Part shown: positions 1-8,870 of the stretch, piece after piece
Numbering within the stretch: the stretch's first letter is position 1
Layout: each line of letters begins with the position of its first letter
Assembly: GCF_000739085.1 (NCBI RefSeq)
Contig: NZ_CP009110.1
Coordinates: 6,262,001-6,326,000 of the forward strand
DNA length: 64,000 bases
From: Amycolatopsis methanolica 239
GTDB lineage: Bacteria; Actinomycetota; Actinomycetes; Mycobacteriales; Pseudonocardiaceae
Direction: 5' to 3'
Position numbers and translations under genes: made by a program
The notes under the pieces: model-generated
Seen by the model: the letters and a program-made list of their open reading frames with translations, nothing else
Told to the model about the DNA's origin: nothing
The model's database searches: none

Positions 1-176
1 CCCATGATCCGCTCCACGATCCCGGCATCGACCAGGGCGTCGAGGTGGAATCGAGCGGTGTTGGGGTGGATGCCGACCTGCTCGGCGATCCCGGCAACGC
101 CCACCGGTTCCGTGGCGCGCTGGATCGCCTGCAGCACCTGGCGGCGGCGCTCGCCACCCGGGTCGTGCGCGGTCAT
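1..176 (-). CDS. Winged-helix (ArsR/MarR-like) transcriptional regulator, 3' end cut by window
   Basis: The reading frame opens with ATG at 176 and is still open at base 1, so only about 58 residues are visible. They contain a helix-turn-helix with the recognition-helix text IHPNTARFHLDALVDAGI, typical of ArsR-like winged-helix regulators that read a DNA operator as a dimer. The gene is divergent from the hemerythrin/DUF2249-cupin-oxidase cluster starting at 344 and shares its 167-bp promoter region, so it probably controls that cluster. The ligand-sensing part lies outside the window, so the signal cannot be named. Confidence 0.7.
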   Translation of the reverse strand, partial: MTAHDPGGERRRQVLQAIQRATEPVGVAGIAEQVGIHPNTARFHLDALVDAGIVERIM

Positions 177-343
177 CGTCGCCTCCCTGGCATCGGTGGA
201 TGACGCTGAGACGGAGTTTACACTATTACCACTTGTATTAATTGGGCATACCTGCTGAGCTGGTTCCACCGAGTCACGCTGCGACCGCCGATCACCTCGA
301 TGCCGGGCGCACGGGGCATCTTCGATCCGGAAAAGGACACGAC
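177..343. promoter_or_regulatory. Divergent promoter region
   Basis: This gap separates two divergent starts. Around 217-245 it holds an AT-rich patch (TTTACACTATTACCACTTG and TATTAATTG) that stands out against the GC-rich surroundings and includes -10-like hexamers such as TACACT. It probably holds both promoters and the operator of the winged-helix regulator. I found no clean dyad. Confidence 0.5.
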
Positions 344-1108
344 ATGGGGTCGGCAACAGAGATCTACCTTCGGGGTTCGGCCGGCGATCCAGCGGTACGG
401 GCACTCGCCTTGCTGCGCGACCGCAATGACGAGCTGCTCGCCGAGACGTGGGCGAAGGCGGCGCTGCTCAGCGAACTGCGGCTCGCCGCCGCGGACCGGC
501 AGACCGCGCGAGACGGCATGGTCGTGTTCTGCACCGACCGGGTCCTGTGCCACCTGGTCTCGGTCGACTGGGCGCTCTACGCGCCCGCATCGGGAGCCGC
601 CGACACCCGCCTGCTGGTGCGCGCGCTGCGCGCCCAGCACCAGATCATCACCGGCCACATCCACGATCTGCGCGCGGCCAGCACCGCCGACCAGGTGAAC
701 GCCGCCGCCCACGCGGTGGCCACGGCGCTCGCCGCCTGCCAGGAGGTCGAGCGCAGGGTGTTGCTGCCCGCGCTCGCCGAGCTGCCCGGGGTAGACCTCG
801 TCTCCCTCGTCGAGGACCTGGAAACGCTGCTGGACGGGGGCAGCCTGGAGCCGCCGGACGAGCTCGACGTCCGCGGGATCCCGCACGGCCAGCGGCATCC
901 CCGCATTTTCGGCAGCTTTGCCCGGCTGGCGAAGGGCGAGTCGTTCGTGCTGGTCAACAACCACGACCCGAAGCCGCTTCGGCGCGAGTTCGAAGCCACC
1001 TACCCGGGGCAATTCGCTTGGGAATACGTCGAATCCGGCCCCACCGAGTGGCGCATCAGGATCGGCCGTTTCCCGGTGGCCGCGCACGACGGCCAGGTCG
1101 ATGCCTGA
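344..1108 (+). CDS. Hemerythrin-like / DUF2249 two-domain protein
   Basis: 254 aa, ATG at 344 with a purine-rich stretch (GGAAAAGGA) upstream. Residues about 1-165 form a four-helix hemerythrin-like domain, with the usual C-terminal element seen as ERRVLLPALAEL, but several canonical iron-ligand histidines are not obvious, so metal binding may be lost or altered. Residues about 175-245 are a DUF2249 domain (ELDVRGIPHGQRHPRIF, then FVLVNNHDPKPLR and EWRIRIG). DUF2249/hemerythrin proteins often sit next to NO-related or respiratory genes. Here the gene overlaps a cupin gene, which in turn overlaps ctaD. A role in nitrosative-stress or oxygen sensing for the oxidase is an inference from this context. 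Confidence 0.8.
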   Translation: MGSATEIYLRGSAGDPAVRALALLRDRNDELLAETWAKAALLSELRLAAADRQTARDGMVVFCTDRVLCHLVSVDWALYAPASGAADTRLLVRALRAQHQIITGHIHDLRAASTADQVNAAAHAVATALAACQEVERRVLLPALAELPGVDLVSLVEDLETLLDGGSLEPPDELDVRGIPHGQRHPRIFGSFARLAKGESFVLVNNHDPKPLRREFEATYPGQFAWEYVESGPTEWRIRIGRFPVAAHDGQVDA

Positions 1109-1538
1109 CCCGCACCAGGCCGTGTCGCCCAGTCGGCCACGCGTGCTGTGCGATGCGCACGCCACGCTCGCCGACACGGCGGTGCCGGCAGGCGTGCTCT
1201 GGCGGCTGACCGAAACGGATCGGCAACTCGACGCGAACCTGGTGCGCCTGGCACCGGGTGAAGATGTTGGCACACATGCGGAATCCGCCCTGGACGTGCT
1301 GCTCGTCGTGATCGCCGGAACCGGGATGCTGACCACCGGCGACGGCGCGCTGGCGCTCACCGAAGGCGCGGTGACCTGGCTGCCGAAGGGCTCGACCCGC
1401 GCCATCGCCGCCGGCGCTCACGGCCTGGCCTACCTCACCGTGCACCGGCGGCGGCCGGGCCTGCGGATCGGCAGCAGGCCGCCGGGCTGGCCGGAGCAGG
1501 CGAACCGCCGGGCCGCCGGCGAGACGGACCTACCGTGA
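1101..1538 (+). CDS. Cupin-domain protein
   Basis: 145 aa. ATG at 1101 overlaps the end of the preceding gene by 8 bp, indicating translational coupling. The protein is a small single-domain beta-barrel cupin: [48 protein letters not shown] matches the two cupin motifs in outline, with one recognisable His (GTHAE) but otherwise reduced metal ligands. Residues beyond about 115 are a basic, proline-rich tail. It lies between a hemerythrin/DUF2249 protein and cytochrome oxidase subunit I, so it may sense or buffer a small ligand in the same stress response. No catalytic role can be assigned. Confidence 0.75.
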   Translation: MPDPHQAVSPSRPRVLCDAHATLADTAVPAGVLWRLTETDRQLDANLVRLAPGEDVGTHAESALDVLLVVIAGTGMLTTGDGALALTEGAVTWLPKGSTRAIAAGAHGLAYLTVHRRRPGLRIGSRPPGWPEQANRRAAGETDLP

Positions 1539-3274
1539 CCGGCGTCATCCACCCACCACACCCGGCCCGCCGGTACCCGCCACCGCGAGCGGCCAAGGGG
1601 TCGGCCCTGCTCGGGAATCTGCGCACGACCGACCCCAAACGGCTCGGGATCATGTACCTGACCACGTCGTTCGGGTTCTTCCTCGTTGGCGGCGTGCTGG
1701 CCCTGCTGATGCGCACCGAGCTCGCCCAACCGGGACAGCAGTTCCTGTCCCCTGAGCAGTACAACCAGCTGTTCACCATGCACGGCACGATCATGCTGCT
1801 GCTGTACGCGACGCCAACCGTCTTCGGGTTCGCCAACTACCTCCTGCCGTTGCAGATCGGTTCCCCCGACGTCGCGTTCCCCCGGTTGAACGCGTTGTCC
1901 TACTGGCTCTTCCTCTTCGGCGGGTTGATCGTGCTCTCCGGTTTCCTCACCCCTGGCGGTGCCGCGGATTTCGGCTGGTTCGCCTACACCCCGCTGTCCG
2001 ACGCGATCCACTCCCCCGGCATCGGGGCCGACCTATGGATCAGCGGGCTGGTGGTGTCCGGGCTCGGCACCATCCTCGGCGCGGTCAACATGATCACGAC
2101 GGTGGTCTGCCTACGCGCCCCGGGAATGACGATGTTCCGGATGCCGATCTTCACCTGGAACATCCTGATCACCAGCATGCTCATCCTGGTCGCCTTCCCG
2201 ATCCTGACCGCGGCGCTGCTCGGCCTGCTCGCCGACCGGCGGCTCGGCGCGCACGTGTTCGACCCGGCAAATGGCGGGGCGATCCTGTGGCAGCACCTGT
2301 TCTGGTTCTTCGGCCATCCCGAGGTCTACATCGTCGCGCTGCCGTTCTTCGGCATCGTCACCGAGATCATTCCGGTGTTCTGCCGCAAACCGCTGTTCGG
2401 CTACCAGGGCATGGTCTACGCGACCCTGGCGATCGCCGGGTTGTCCGCGACCGTGTGGGCACATCACATGTTCGCCACCGGGGCGGTGCTGCTGCCGTTC
2501 TTCTCCCTGATGAGCTTCCTGATCGCGATCCCGACCGGATTCAAGTTCTTCAACTGGATCGGCACCATGTGGAAAGGGCAGCTCACCTTCGAGAATCCGA
2601 TGCTGTGGTCGATCGGCTTCATGGTGACGTTCCTGTTCGGCGGGCTGACCGGCGTGCTGCTCGCCTCTCCGCCGATCGATTTCCACGTCACCGACACCTA
2701 TTTCGTTGTCGCGCATTTCCACTACGTGCTCTTCGGCACGATCGTGTTCGCGACCTTCGCCGGAATCTATTTCTGGTTCCCCAAGATGACCGGCCGGATG
2801 CTCGACGAGCGATGGGGCAAGCTCCATTTCTGGACCACGTTCCTCGGTTTTCACCTCACCTTTCTCGTCCAGCACTGGCTCGGCGCGCAGGGCATGCCCC
2901 GGCGCTACGCCGACTACCTGAGCTCCGACGGGTTCACCGTGCTCAACACGGTTTCCACGATCGGCTCCTACGTCCTCGGCGCGTCGATGCTTCCGTTCAT
3001 CTACAACGTCATCAAGAGCTACCGGTACGGCGAGGCCGTCACCGTGGACGACCCGTGGGGCTACGGGAACTCACTGGAATGGGCCACCTCCTGCCCGCCG
3101 CCAAGGCACAACTTCACCGAGCTGCCCCGCATCCGCTCCGAGCGCCCGGCCTTCTGGCTGCACTACCCGCACATGATCGAGCGGATGACCGCGGAAGCCC
3201 ATGTCGGCCATCGCCGACCGTCTGCGGAGCGGCACCCGCCTGGGGTGAACGGCGGTCACCGCCCCCGCGGTTGA
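1535..3274 (+). CDS. ctaD: Cytochrome c oxidase subunit I (A-type haem-copper oxidase)
   Basis: 579 aa, GTG start in a 4-bp GTGA overlap with the cupin gene. It is the catalytic subunit reducing O2 to water in the membrane, with about 12 transmembrane segments. Visible motifs: haem ligand in FTMHGTIM, the D-channel region [24 protein letters not shown] with the CuB His, the Tyr crosslink and the channel Glu, the CuB pair [10 protein letters not shown]-channel lysine in PTGFKFFNW, and VAHFHYVL for the other haem ligands. All A-type hallmarks are intact, so it is an oxidase and not an NO reductase. No subunit II or III gene is adjacent, so it is a second, orphan subunit I. The last 30 residues are a His/Arg/Pro-rich tail. 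Confidence 0.93.
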   Translation: MTGVIHPPHPARRYPPPRAAKGSALLGNLRTTDPKRLGIMYLTTSFGFFLVGGVLALLMRTELAQPGQQFLSPEQYNQLFTMHGTIMLLLYATPTVFGFANYLLPLQIGSPDVAFPRLNALSYWLFLFGGLIVLSGFLTPGGAADFGWFAYTPLSDAIHSPGIGADLWISGLVVSGLGTILGAVNMITTVVCLRAPGMTMFRMPIFTWNILITSMLILVAFPILTAALLGLLADRRLGAHVFDPANGGAILWQHLFWFFGHPEVYIVALPFFGIVTEIIPVFCRKPLFGYQGMVYATLAIAGLSATVWAHHMFATGAVLLPFFSLMSFLIAIPTGFKFFNWIGTMWKGQLTFENPMLWSIGFMVTFLFGGLTGVLLASPPIDFHVTDTYFVVAHFHYVLFGTIVFATFAGIYFWFPKMTGRMLDERWGKLHFWTTFLGFHLTFLVQHWLGAQGMPRRYADYLSSDGFTVLNTVSTIGSYVLGASMLPFIYNVIKSYRYGEAVTVDDPWGYGNSLEWATSCPPPRHNFTELPRIRSERPAFWLHYPHMIERMTAEAHVGHRRPSAERHPPGVNGGHRPRG

Positions 3275-3305
3275 CCCGGTATCACGGCCCCCATAATCTC
3301 GCGGC

Positions 3306-3929
3306 ATGAACAAGCGTTCTCCCGAAACCACGCTGATCCGCGACTCCGGGCGCGGCAACGAGGCCGCGATCCTCAACGCGGCGCTGCAGGCGTACGGGGA
3401 GAAGGGTTTCAACGGGGCATCGATGCGCGATGTGGCCCGTGGAGCCAACACGAGCCTGTCCAACCTGTACAACTACTTTCCGTCGAAATCGCATCTGCTC
3501 GCCGAACTGTTGCGGCGGGCGAACAGCGAGCTGCTGGCCAGGACCACCGCCGCGATCGAGGCCGCCGGCGACGACCCGGTCGCGAAGCTGCGTGACGCCG
3601 TCAAGGCTTATGTCGGCTTCGTGGTGGACCACCAGACCGCCGCGCTGGTGGCGATCAGTGAGGTCCGCTACCTCACCGGCGAGGAGCGCAGCCGGGTGGT
3701 GGACGCCAGGGACCGCACGCAGTCACTGTTCGAGCAGATCGTCGCCGACGGTGCCCGCACCGGCGTGTTCGCCACCCCGTACCCCAAGGACGCGGCCCGC
3801 AGCATCGTGTCGCTGTGCTCGGCGATCTCCACCTGGTACCGCCCAGGCGGCCGGCTGTCCAAGAAGACACTCGGCGAACAGCACGCCCGCTACGCCCTGG
3901 CCCTGCTCGAAGCCCCCCTCACGCCATGA
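3306..3929 (+). CDS. TetR/AcrR family transcriptional regulator
   Basis: 207 aa. The N-terminal HTH (residues about 17-65) reads AILNAALQAYGEKGFNGASM, then VARGANTSLSNLYNYFPSKS, the classic TetR tetra-helical DNA-binding domain. The remainder is a helical ligand domain with FVVDHQTAALVAISEVRYL. The gene lies 31 bp after ctaD in the same direction and converges on the end of the mce operon with a 15-bp gap. The N-terminal extension MNKRSPETTLIRDSGRG is unstructured. Its target could be the mce genes or the fatty-acid genes nearby, but no operator was identified. Confidence 0.88.
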   Translation: MNKRSPETTLIRDSGRGNEAAILNAALQAYGEKGFNGASMRDVARGANTSLSNLYNYFPSKSHLLAELLRRANSELLARTTAAIEAAGDDPVAKLRDAVKAYVGFVVDHQTAALVAISEVRYLTGEERSRVVDARDRTQSLFEQIVADGARTGVFATPYPKDAARSIVSLCSAISTWYRPGGRLSKKTLGEQHARYALALLEAPLTP

Positions 3930-3944
3930 GGCCCGGGCCCGCGA

Positions 3945-4661
3945 TCACAGCACGGTGAGGTCGCTGATCTTCCAGGTGTCGCCGGTCTTCTTCGCCACCA
4001 CCGACAGCTGGGCGGCCGCATTGCTGGTCTGGTTGGTGTCCCCGCGGGTCGATCGCTGATCCGCCATGACCAGCAGCTGGGCCTGGTCACCATCCAACCT
4101 GGTCACCGCGGTCGCCCTGATGGTCGTGGTGAGCACCAGCTTCTGTGCCGGGGCGAGCCGTTTCACCTGCTCGAACAGCTGGTTGTACTGCTCGACCGCG
4201 CCGTCGCGGAGCAGGTTCTGCGCGGCGTTCTGGGTCTTCGCGGTGTCGCTGAAGTCGAACGAGAACACCGTCTCGACCGCCTTGTTGACCTGCCCGAGCA
4301 CATCGCTGGTGGCCGCCGCGTCGGTGAGCGCGGTGTTGCGGGTGTCGTCGTCGGAGGCCGGCGCCCCGGCGATACCCGCCGCCACCGCCGTTGCGGTGAA
4401 CACCACCAGCAGCACGAGCAGGATGATCACCTGCCGCCGGCGCCGGGGGTCGACCTCGACGGTGTCCGACGCCGGCGACGGCTCCCCGGTCTTCCGCTGG
4501 TCCCCGGTCTCCCGCTGGTCCACCGCATCCGTCTGGTCCACGGTCTCCGGCTCGGACCGGCGGACCGGGCTCGGTGCCGCGTCGCCGCGTGACCGTCCGG
4601 CCACGGTCGGCCGGCGTCGATGTGGTGCTGGCGCGCTGCCCTTGCTTCGCACGTGTGGCAT
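3945..4661 (-). CDS. Mce-associated membrane protein (last gene of mce operon)
   Basis: 238 aa. A charged, low-complexity cytoplasmic N-terminus (about 1-75, with VDQTDAVDQRETGDQRKTGEP) is followed by one transmembrane helix (RRRRQVIILLVLLVVFTATAV, about 73-95) and an extracytoplasmic alpha+beta domain of the Mas/NTF2-like type (ending TGDTWKISDLTVL). Such proteins stabilise the Mce importer in actinomycetes. It follows the other Mce-associated gene by 24 bp and is the distal gene of the 15045-3945 transcript. Confidence 0.85.
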   Translation of the reverse strand: MPHVRSKGSAPAPHRRRPTVAGRSRGDAAPSPVRRSEPETVDQTDAVDQRETGDQRKTGEPSPASDTVEVDPRRRRQVIILLVLLVVFTATAVAAGIAGAPASDDDTRNTALTDAAATSDVLGQVNKAVETVFSFDFSDTAKTQNAAQNLLRDGAVEQYNQLFEQVKRLAPAQKLVLTTTIRATAVTRLDGDQAQLLVMADQRSTRGDTNQTSNAAAQLSVVAKKTGDTWKISDLTVL

Positions 4662-4685
4662 GGCCGGTACTCCTTTCGCGATGGG

Positions 4686-5237
4686 TCAGCCGCCGATGGC
4701 GAGCGCTTGGATGGAGCTGAGCTTCCATCCCTGGTCGGTCCGCTGGAGATCGGCCTGGAAGCGGTTCCGTTTGGTCACCGGCTGCCCCTGGTCCGGCGTC
4801 ACCACGATCTCGGCCACCGCGATCATCTTCGCGGTCCCGCCGGCCGCGTCCAGCTCGGTGAGGCCACCGCTGAGGATCTTGGCACTGGTCGAGGTCCGGC
4901 CGTTCTTGATCACCTGGCTCTGCTGCTGCCGGGACTTCTTGACCTCCTCGTTGAGCGGCCCGGTGGACACCCGTTCCCACTCGTCGAGCCCGGCGTCGAC
5001 GTTGCGGTAGTCGAGCGTGCCGAACACGGCGATGGCCTGCTCCCCCGCCCGCTCGGCCTCTCCCCTGGTGTGCGCGGCGGCCGCCGCGGCGTCGCTGCCG
5101 GAGAGCCAGGCCGTCACGAACCAGACGGCGGCCGCGAGGGCCACCACGGTCAGCGCGGACAGCGTGACGAGAAACGGCTTGCCGACCCACATCGGGGCAC
5201 CGGCCCGCTTCCGCGCGTTCTCGGTTTGATCCGTCAT
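4686..5237 (-). CDS. Mce-associated membrane protein
   Basis: 183 aa from ATG at 5237, chosen because GGAGAACGC precedes it at normal spacing. A longer GTG-started form is possible. One N-terminal membrane anchor (PFLVTLSALTVVALAAAVWFV, about 20-40) is followed by a single exported domain with QVIKNGRTSTSAKILSGGL and DQGWKLSSIQALAIGG. The pattern is that of Mas-type subunits found downstream of mceF. It sits 32 bp after mceF. Confidence 0.85.
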   Translation of the reverse strand: MTDQTENARKRAGAPMWVGKPFLVTLSALTVVALAAAVWFVTAWLSGSDAAAAAAHTRGEAERAGEQAIAVFGTLDYRNVDAGLDEWERVSTGPLNEEVKKSRQQQSQVIKNGRTSTSAKILSGGLTELDAAGGTAKMIAVAEIVVTPDQGQPVTKRNRFQADLQRTDQGWKLSSIQALAIGG

Positions 5238-5269
5238 GCGTTCTCCGTTCGGCACGCTGTTGTCGTGGT

Positions 5270-6520
5270 TCACCGTGGCAGCCCGAGCAATGCGGCAAGG
5301 TCGGTCGGCCCGCTGATCCCGGTCAGCCCGGCCAGTCCCGGCAGCGGCGCCGGGCTGCCGGCCGGCCCCGGCTGCTGCTGGGTTCCCGGCGCGCTCGGCG
5401 CGCGCCGCGGGGTCCCGCCGTACGGCGCGTTCTGCGCGCCGCGAACCGAGGTGGGGCTCCCGGGGGGCTCGGCGCAGTAGAGGTCGGGGTTCGCCGGCCG
5501 GGGCGCGACCTGGTCGGCCGGTCGCAGCCGGGTGCCCTGATAGCCCTTGGTGCACACGAGCGGGTCGAAGAAGTTCAGCACCAGGCCGAGGTGGGCGGTG
5601 CCGTCGCCGGGCACCACGGTGTTCGCGGCCGCGGTGAGCACCGGGTAGGTGGCGAGGATGTTCTCCAGCCCGCTGGTGCGCGGGCCGAGGATGTCGGCCG
5701 TGGTGAGCAGGTTGGCGATCACCTTGCCGAGTCCCGGCCCCGTTTCCGCGAGCAGCCCGGACAGCTCGGCGGAGACCGGTGGCACCGCCCGGATGAAGTG
5801 GTCGAGGTTCGGGTTGGCCTTCTTCAGCTCACCCGCGAGCAGCCGCAGGTCCGAGCTGAACGACCGCAGGTTGCCGGCTTCGGCGTTCTGGGTGGTCAGC
5901 ACCGTACGGGCCGAGGACAGCAGGTCCTTGGTCGCCGGCAGGTACTCCTTGGCCGTGGCGGCGAAGGCACTGGTCGAGTCCAGCACGGTGCGCAGGTCCG
6001 GCCCGGCCCCGTTGAACGCGTTGTACAGCTCGTCGACCACGGTCTTCAACGAACCGGTCGGCACGCTGGCGGCCAGCGCGTCGACGTTGCCGAGCAGCTG
6101 GTCGAGCGGCACCGGGGTGACCGTGTCCTTGGCCTTGATCGTGGACCCCTCGGTGAGGAACGGCCCGTTGCTGGTCCGCGGCCGCAGGTCGACGTACTGC
6201 TCGCCGACCGCGGACCGGTTCGCGACAACGGCCTCCACGTCGGCGGGCACCGCGGGCGCACCGTCGTTGATGACCAGCTCCACCTCGGTGCCGTCCGGGA
6301 CGACGTTGAGGTCGCCGACCTTGCCGATGGTCACCCCGCGGTAGGTCACGTCGGCGTTGGTGAAGATCCCGCCGGAATCCGCCAGCTGCAGTTTGACCAC
6401 CATGCCGCCGCGGCCGAACAGGCTCTGCAGCCCGGCGTAGCGGAAACCGGTGTATCCGATCCCGGCCACCGCGATGACCAGGAAGATCGCGACCTGGATC
6501 CGAACCCTCCGAGTGAGCAT
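5270..6520 (-). CDS. mceF: MCE family protein MceF
   Basis: 416 aa. An N-terminal membrane anchor (about 6-28) is followed by an MCE/MlaD domain (about 38-115) with the typical NADVTYRGVTIGKVGDL turn, then a long helical coiled region (about 125-300) that forms the lipid-conducting tube. The C-terminus (from about 345) is a Pro/Gly/Ala-rich tail without clear fold. Position as the sixth mce gene and the terminal Pro-rich tail identify it as MceF. It starts in a 1-bp TGATG overlap with mceE. Confidence 0.9.
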   Translation of the reverse strand: MLTRRVRIQVAIFLVIAVAGIGYTGFRYAGLQSLFGRGGMVVKLQLADSGGIFTNADVTYRGVTIGKVGDLNVVPDGTEVELVINDGAPAVPADVEAVVANRSAVGEQYVDLRPRTSNGPFLTEGSTIKAKDTVTPVPLDQLLGNVDALAASVPTGSLKTVVDELYNAFNGAGPDLRTVLDSTSAFAATAKEYLPATKDLLSSARTVLTTQNAEAGNLRSFSSDLRLLAGELKKANPNLDHFIRAVPPVSAELSGLLAETGPGLGKVIANLLTTADILGPRTSGLENILATYPVLTAAANTVVPGDGTAHLGLVLNFFDPLVCTKGYQGTRLRPADQVAPRPANPDLYCAEPPGSPTSVRGAQNAPYGGTPRRAPSAPGTQQQPGPAGSPAPLPGLAGLTGISGPTDLAALLGLPR

Positions 6521-7698
6521 CAGGCACCGCCAAGCAAGGAGTTCAGCACCCCGGCCAGTCCCTGCTGCCCGGCGGCCGGCGGCGGTGCCGATGAAGGCAC
6601 CGGCGACGCCAGCGGCAGCGGGGCGGCCGGAGCCGGGGCGACCGGCGGGTTCCCCATACCGGGCAGCGCGATCGGCGGCTGCTTCGGGTTGAGGAACAGG
6701 TTGGTCAGCAAGCTGTCCAGCTTGAGGTCGAGCCGGAGGTCCAGGTTGGTGTAGTCACCGCGGATCGCTTCCCGGGAATGGCTGGTGAACGGGAAGGTCA
6801 GCAGGGTGTCCAGGGCCCTCGGCAGCTTGTCGCCCGCCTCGGTCAGCTTCTGCAGGGTCGGCTGCAGCGCGCGCAGGTCGGCGATCAGGTCCTCGCGGGA
6901 CCTGGTGATGGTGTCCACCGCGACGCCGGACAGCCCGTCCAGCGACTGCAGCATGTGCACCAGGTCACCGCGCTGCTCGGCGAGCACGCGCAGCCCGGGC
7001 TCCAGGTTGTCCAGCGCGTTGCCGATGTTGTCGTTCTGCCCGACCAGCGTGGCGGAGAGCCGGTTCAGCCCGTCGATGGCCCTGGTGATGTTGTCGCGTT
7101 GCCCGGCGAGGTCGCCGGTGAGCTTGTCGACGTTGGTCAGCAGCGCGCGGATGTCGCCCTCCTTGCCGGCCAGCGCGTCGTTCACCTCGCGGCTGATCGT
7201 GCGCAGCTGCTCGACACCGCCCCCGTTGAGGAGCATCGACAGCGCGCCGAAAACCTCCTCGACCTCCGGGTTGCGGTTGGTCCGCTGCACCGGGATCACC
7301 GCGCCGTCCGCGAGCTGCGTCGGGGCGGGCGCGGTGGGGCTCGTCAACGACACGTACTTCTCACCGAGCAGGCTGGACTGCACGAGCATGGCGTTAGCGT
7401 TCGCCGGCAGCTTCACGTCGCCGTTGATGGCCACCGTGACCTCGGCCGTCCAGCCGTCCGGGGCGAACCCGATGTTCTCCACCCGGCCGACCGGGACGTC
7501 GTTGACCTTCACCGCCGCCTGCGGCACCAGGTCGAGCACGTCGGCGAACTGGACCTTAAGCTGGTACGGGTGGTCGCCCAGGTCGGCGCCACCCGGCAGG
7601 GGCGCGCCGTACAGGCCGCTGAACCCACCGGACCCGCAGCCGGTCACGGCCACGCTGAGCACCGCGGCAAGGCAGCCAAGGGACACACGCCGCTTCAT
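6520..7698 (-). CDS. mceE: MCE family lipoprotein MceE
   Basis: 392 aa. It begins MKRRVSLGCLAAVLSVAVTGC: a signal peptide ending in a lipobox (VTGC) with Cys21 as the lipidation site, the hallmark of MceE/LprK subunits. The MCE domain follows (about 45-125), with KVNDVPVGRVENIGF and SLLGEKYVSLTSP, then a helical segment to about 320 and a Pro/Ala tail. It is one of six different MCE subunits in the importer ring and tube. It is joined by 1-bp overlaps to mceD and mceF. Confidence 0.92.
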   Translation of the reverse strand: MKRRVSLGCLAAVLSVAVTGCGSGGFSGLYGAPLPGGADLGDHPYQLKVQFADVLDLVPQAAVKVNDVPVGRVENIGFAPDGWTAEVTVAINGDVKLPANANAMLVQSSLLGEKYVSLTSPTAPAPTQLADGAVIPVQRTNRNPEVEEVFGALSMLLNGGGVEQLRTISREVNDALAGKEGDIRALLTNVDKLTGDLAGQRDNITRAIDGLNRLSATLVGQNDNIGNALDNLEPGLRVLAEQRGDLVHMLQSLDGLSGVAVDTITRSREDLIADLRALQPTLQKLTEAGDKLPRALDTLLTFPFTSHSREAIRGDYTNLDLRLDLKLDSLLTNLFLNPKQPPIALPGMGNPPVAPAPAAPLPLASPVPSSAPPPAAGQQGLAGVLNSLLGGA

Positions 7699-8870
7699 CA
7701 GCGACCACCTCCGGACTGGGTGGGCGAGAGCAGCGGCAGCGGCGGGAGATTCCCGCTCTGCAGCCCACCGACGATCTGCGCCGCCGACGGCAGCGGAACC
7801 GCACCGTTGAGCACCGGGGCCAGCTTGTCGCAGGTATCCGCCAGCGCCTGCGGGAGCTGGGTCGGCGTGCCGCGCCGGAGCAGCCCGCAGATCGTGACGA
7901 TCGGCGGGGTGGACAGCTCGTTCGGGTTGGCCCGGATGTCCAGCGTGCCGGAACTGGCGTTGTAGGCGTTCGCCAGGTTGCCCAGCGTCAGCGGTGCCAC
8001 GTCAAGGGATTCGGCCAGCGCGCCACGCTGATCGACCAGCACCTGGGTCACCGCGGCCAGATTGTCCACATTGGACTTGATCCGGCCACGGTTGTCCGCG
8101 ACGAAGGTGCGGACCGAGTCCAGCGCGGTCGCCAGCTCGCCGAGCGCCTGGGTGAGGTTCTGCCGCTCACCGGCGAGGAACGCGCTCACATCGGCGAGCT
8201 GGCCGCTCAGATCGCGCAGCTGCCCGTCACTGGTCGCCAGGGTTTCGGTGAACTTCCGGAGATTGTCGACGGTCGAGAACAGGTCACCGCGGTTGTCCGA
8301 CAGCGTCGCGGTGAGACCGGCCAGCTTCGTGATGGTCTCGTTGATCGCCGCACCGTTACCGGCGAGGTTGCGCGCCCCGACGTCGAGCAGCGCGGACAGG
8401 GACCCGTCCGCGTTGGCGCCCTTGGGCCCGAGCGCGGTGGTGACCTGGTCGAGGCTCCGGTACAGCTCGTCGACCTCGACCGGGGTCGCCGTGCGCGCCA
8501 TCGGGATGACCGCGCCGTCGGCGATCTTGGGGCCACCGGTGTAGACCGGGGTCAGCTGCACGTACCGGTCGGCGACCAGGCTGGGCGGGACGACGACCGC
8601 GCCGGCGTCCGCCGGCACGTCGATGCCGGGGTCGATGGTCAGCTCGACCCGTACCTGCTCCCCCTCCGGGGTCACCGAGTCGATGGTGCCCGCCTTCACC
8701 CCGAGTATCCGGACGTCGCCGCCCTCGAACACGCCGATGCCCTGGGAGAACAGCGCCGTCACCTTCGTTCCGGCCGAGCGGGACGTGATCCACCACGCGC
8801 CGCCCGCCGCGACCAGCGTCAGCACGAGCACGATCGACAGCCGCCGCACGGCCTTCGTGGGAATGCTCAT
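7698..8870 (-). CDS. mceD: MCE family protein MceD
   Basis: 390 aa. An N-terminal transmembrane anchor (about 10-28, RLSIVLVLTLVAAGGAWWI) precedes the MCE domain (about 35-110; VRILGVKAGTIDSVTPEGEQ, SLVADRYVQLTP). A long helical region with repeated DNRGDLFSTVDNLRKF-like heptads extends to about 290, then a Pro/Leu-rich tail. It starts in an ATGA overlap with mceC, so the operon is translationally coupled throughout. Confidence 0.9.
   Translation of the reverse strand: MSIPTKAVRRLSIVLVLTLVAAGGAWWITSRSAGTKVTALFSQGIGVFEGGDVRILGVKAGTIDSVTPEGEQVRVELTIDPGIDVPADAGAVVVPPSLVADRYVQLTPVYTGGPKIADGAVIPMARTATPVEVDELYRSLDQVTTALGPKGANADGSLSALLDVGARNLAGNGAAINETITKLAGLTATLSDNRGDLFSTVDNLRKFTETLATSDGQLRDLSGQLADVSAFLAGERQNLTQALGELATALDSVRTFVADNRGRIKSNVDNLAAVTQVLVDQRGALAESLDVAPLTLGNLANAYNASSGTLDIRANPNELSTPPIVTICGLLRRGTPTQLPQALADTCDKLAPVLNGAVPLPSAAQIVGGLQSGNLPPLPLLSPTQSGGGR

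Noticed and set aside
1535-3274. Nitric oxide reductase instead of oxidase
   Set aside because: The Tyr in HPEVY and the D- and K-channel residues are present, so it is an A-type oxidase despite its NO-related neighbours.
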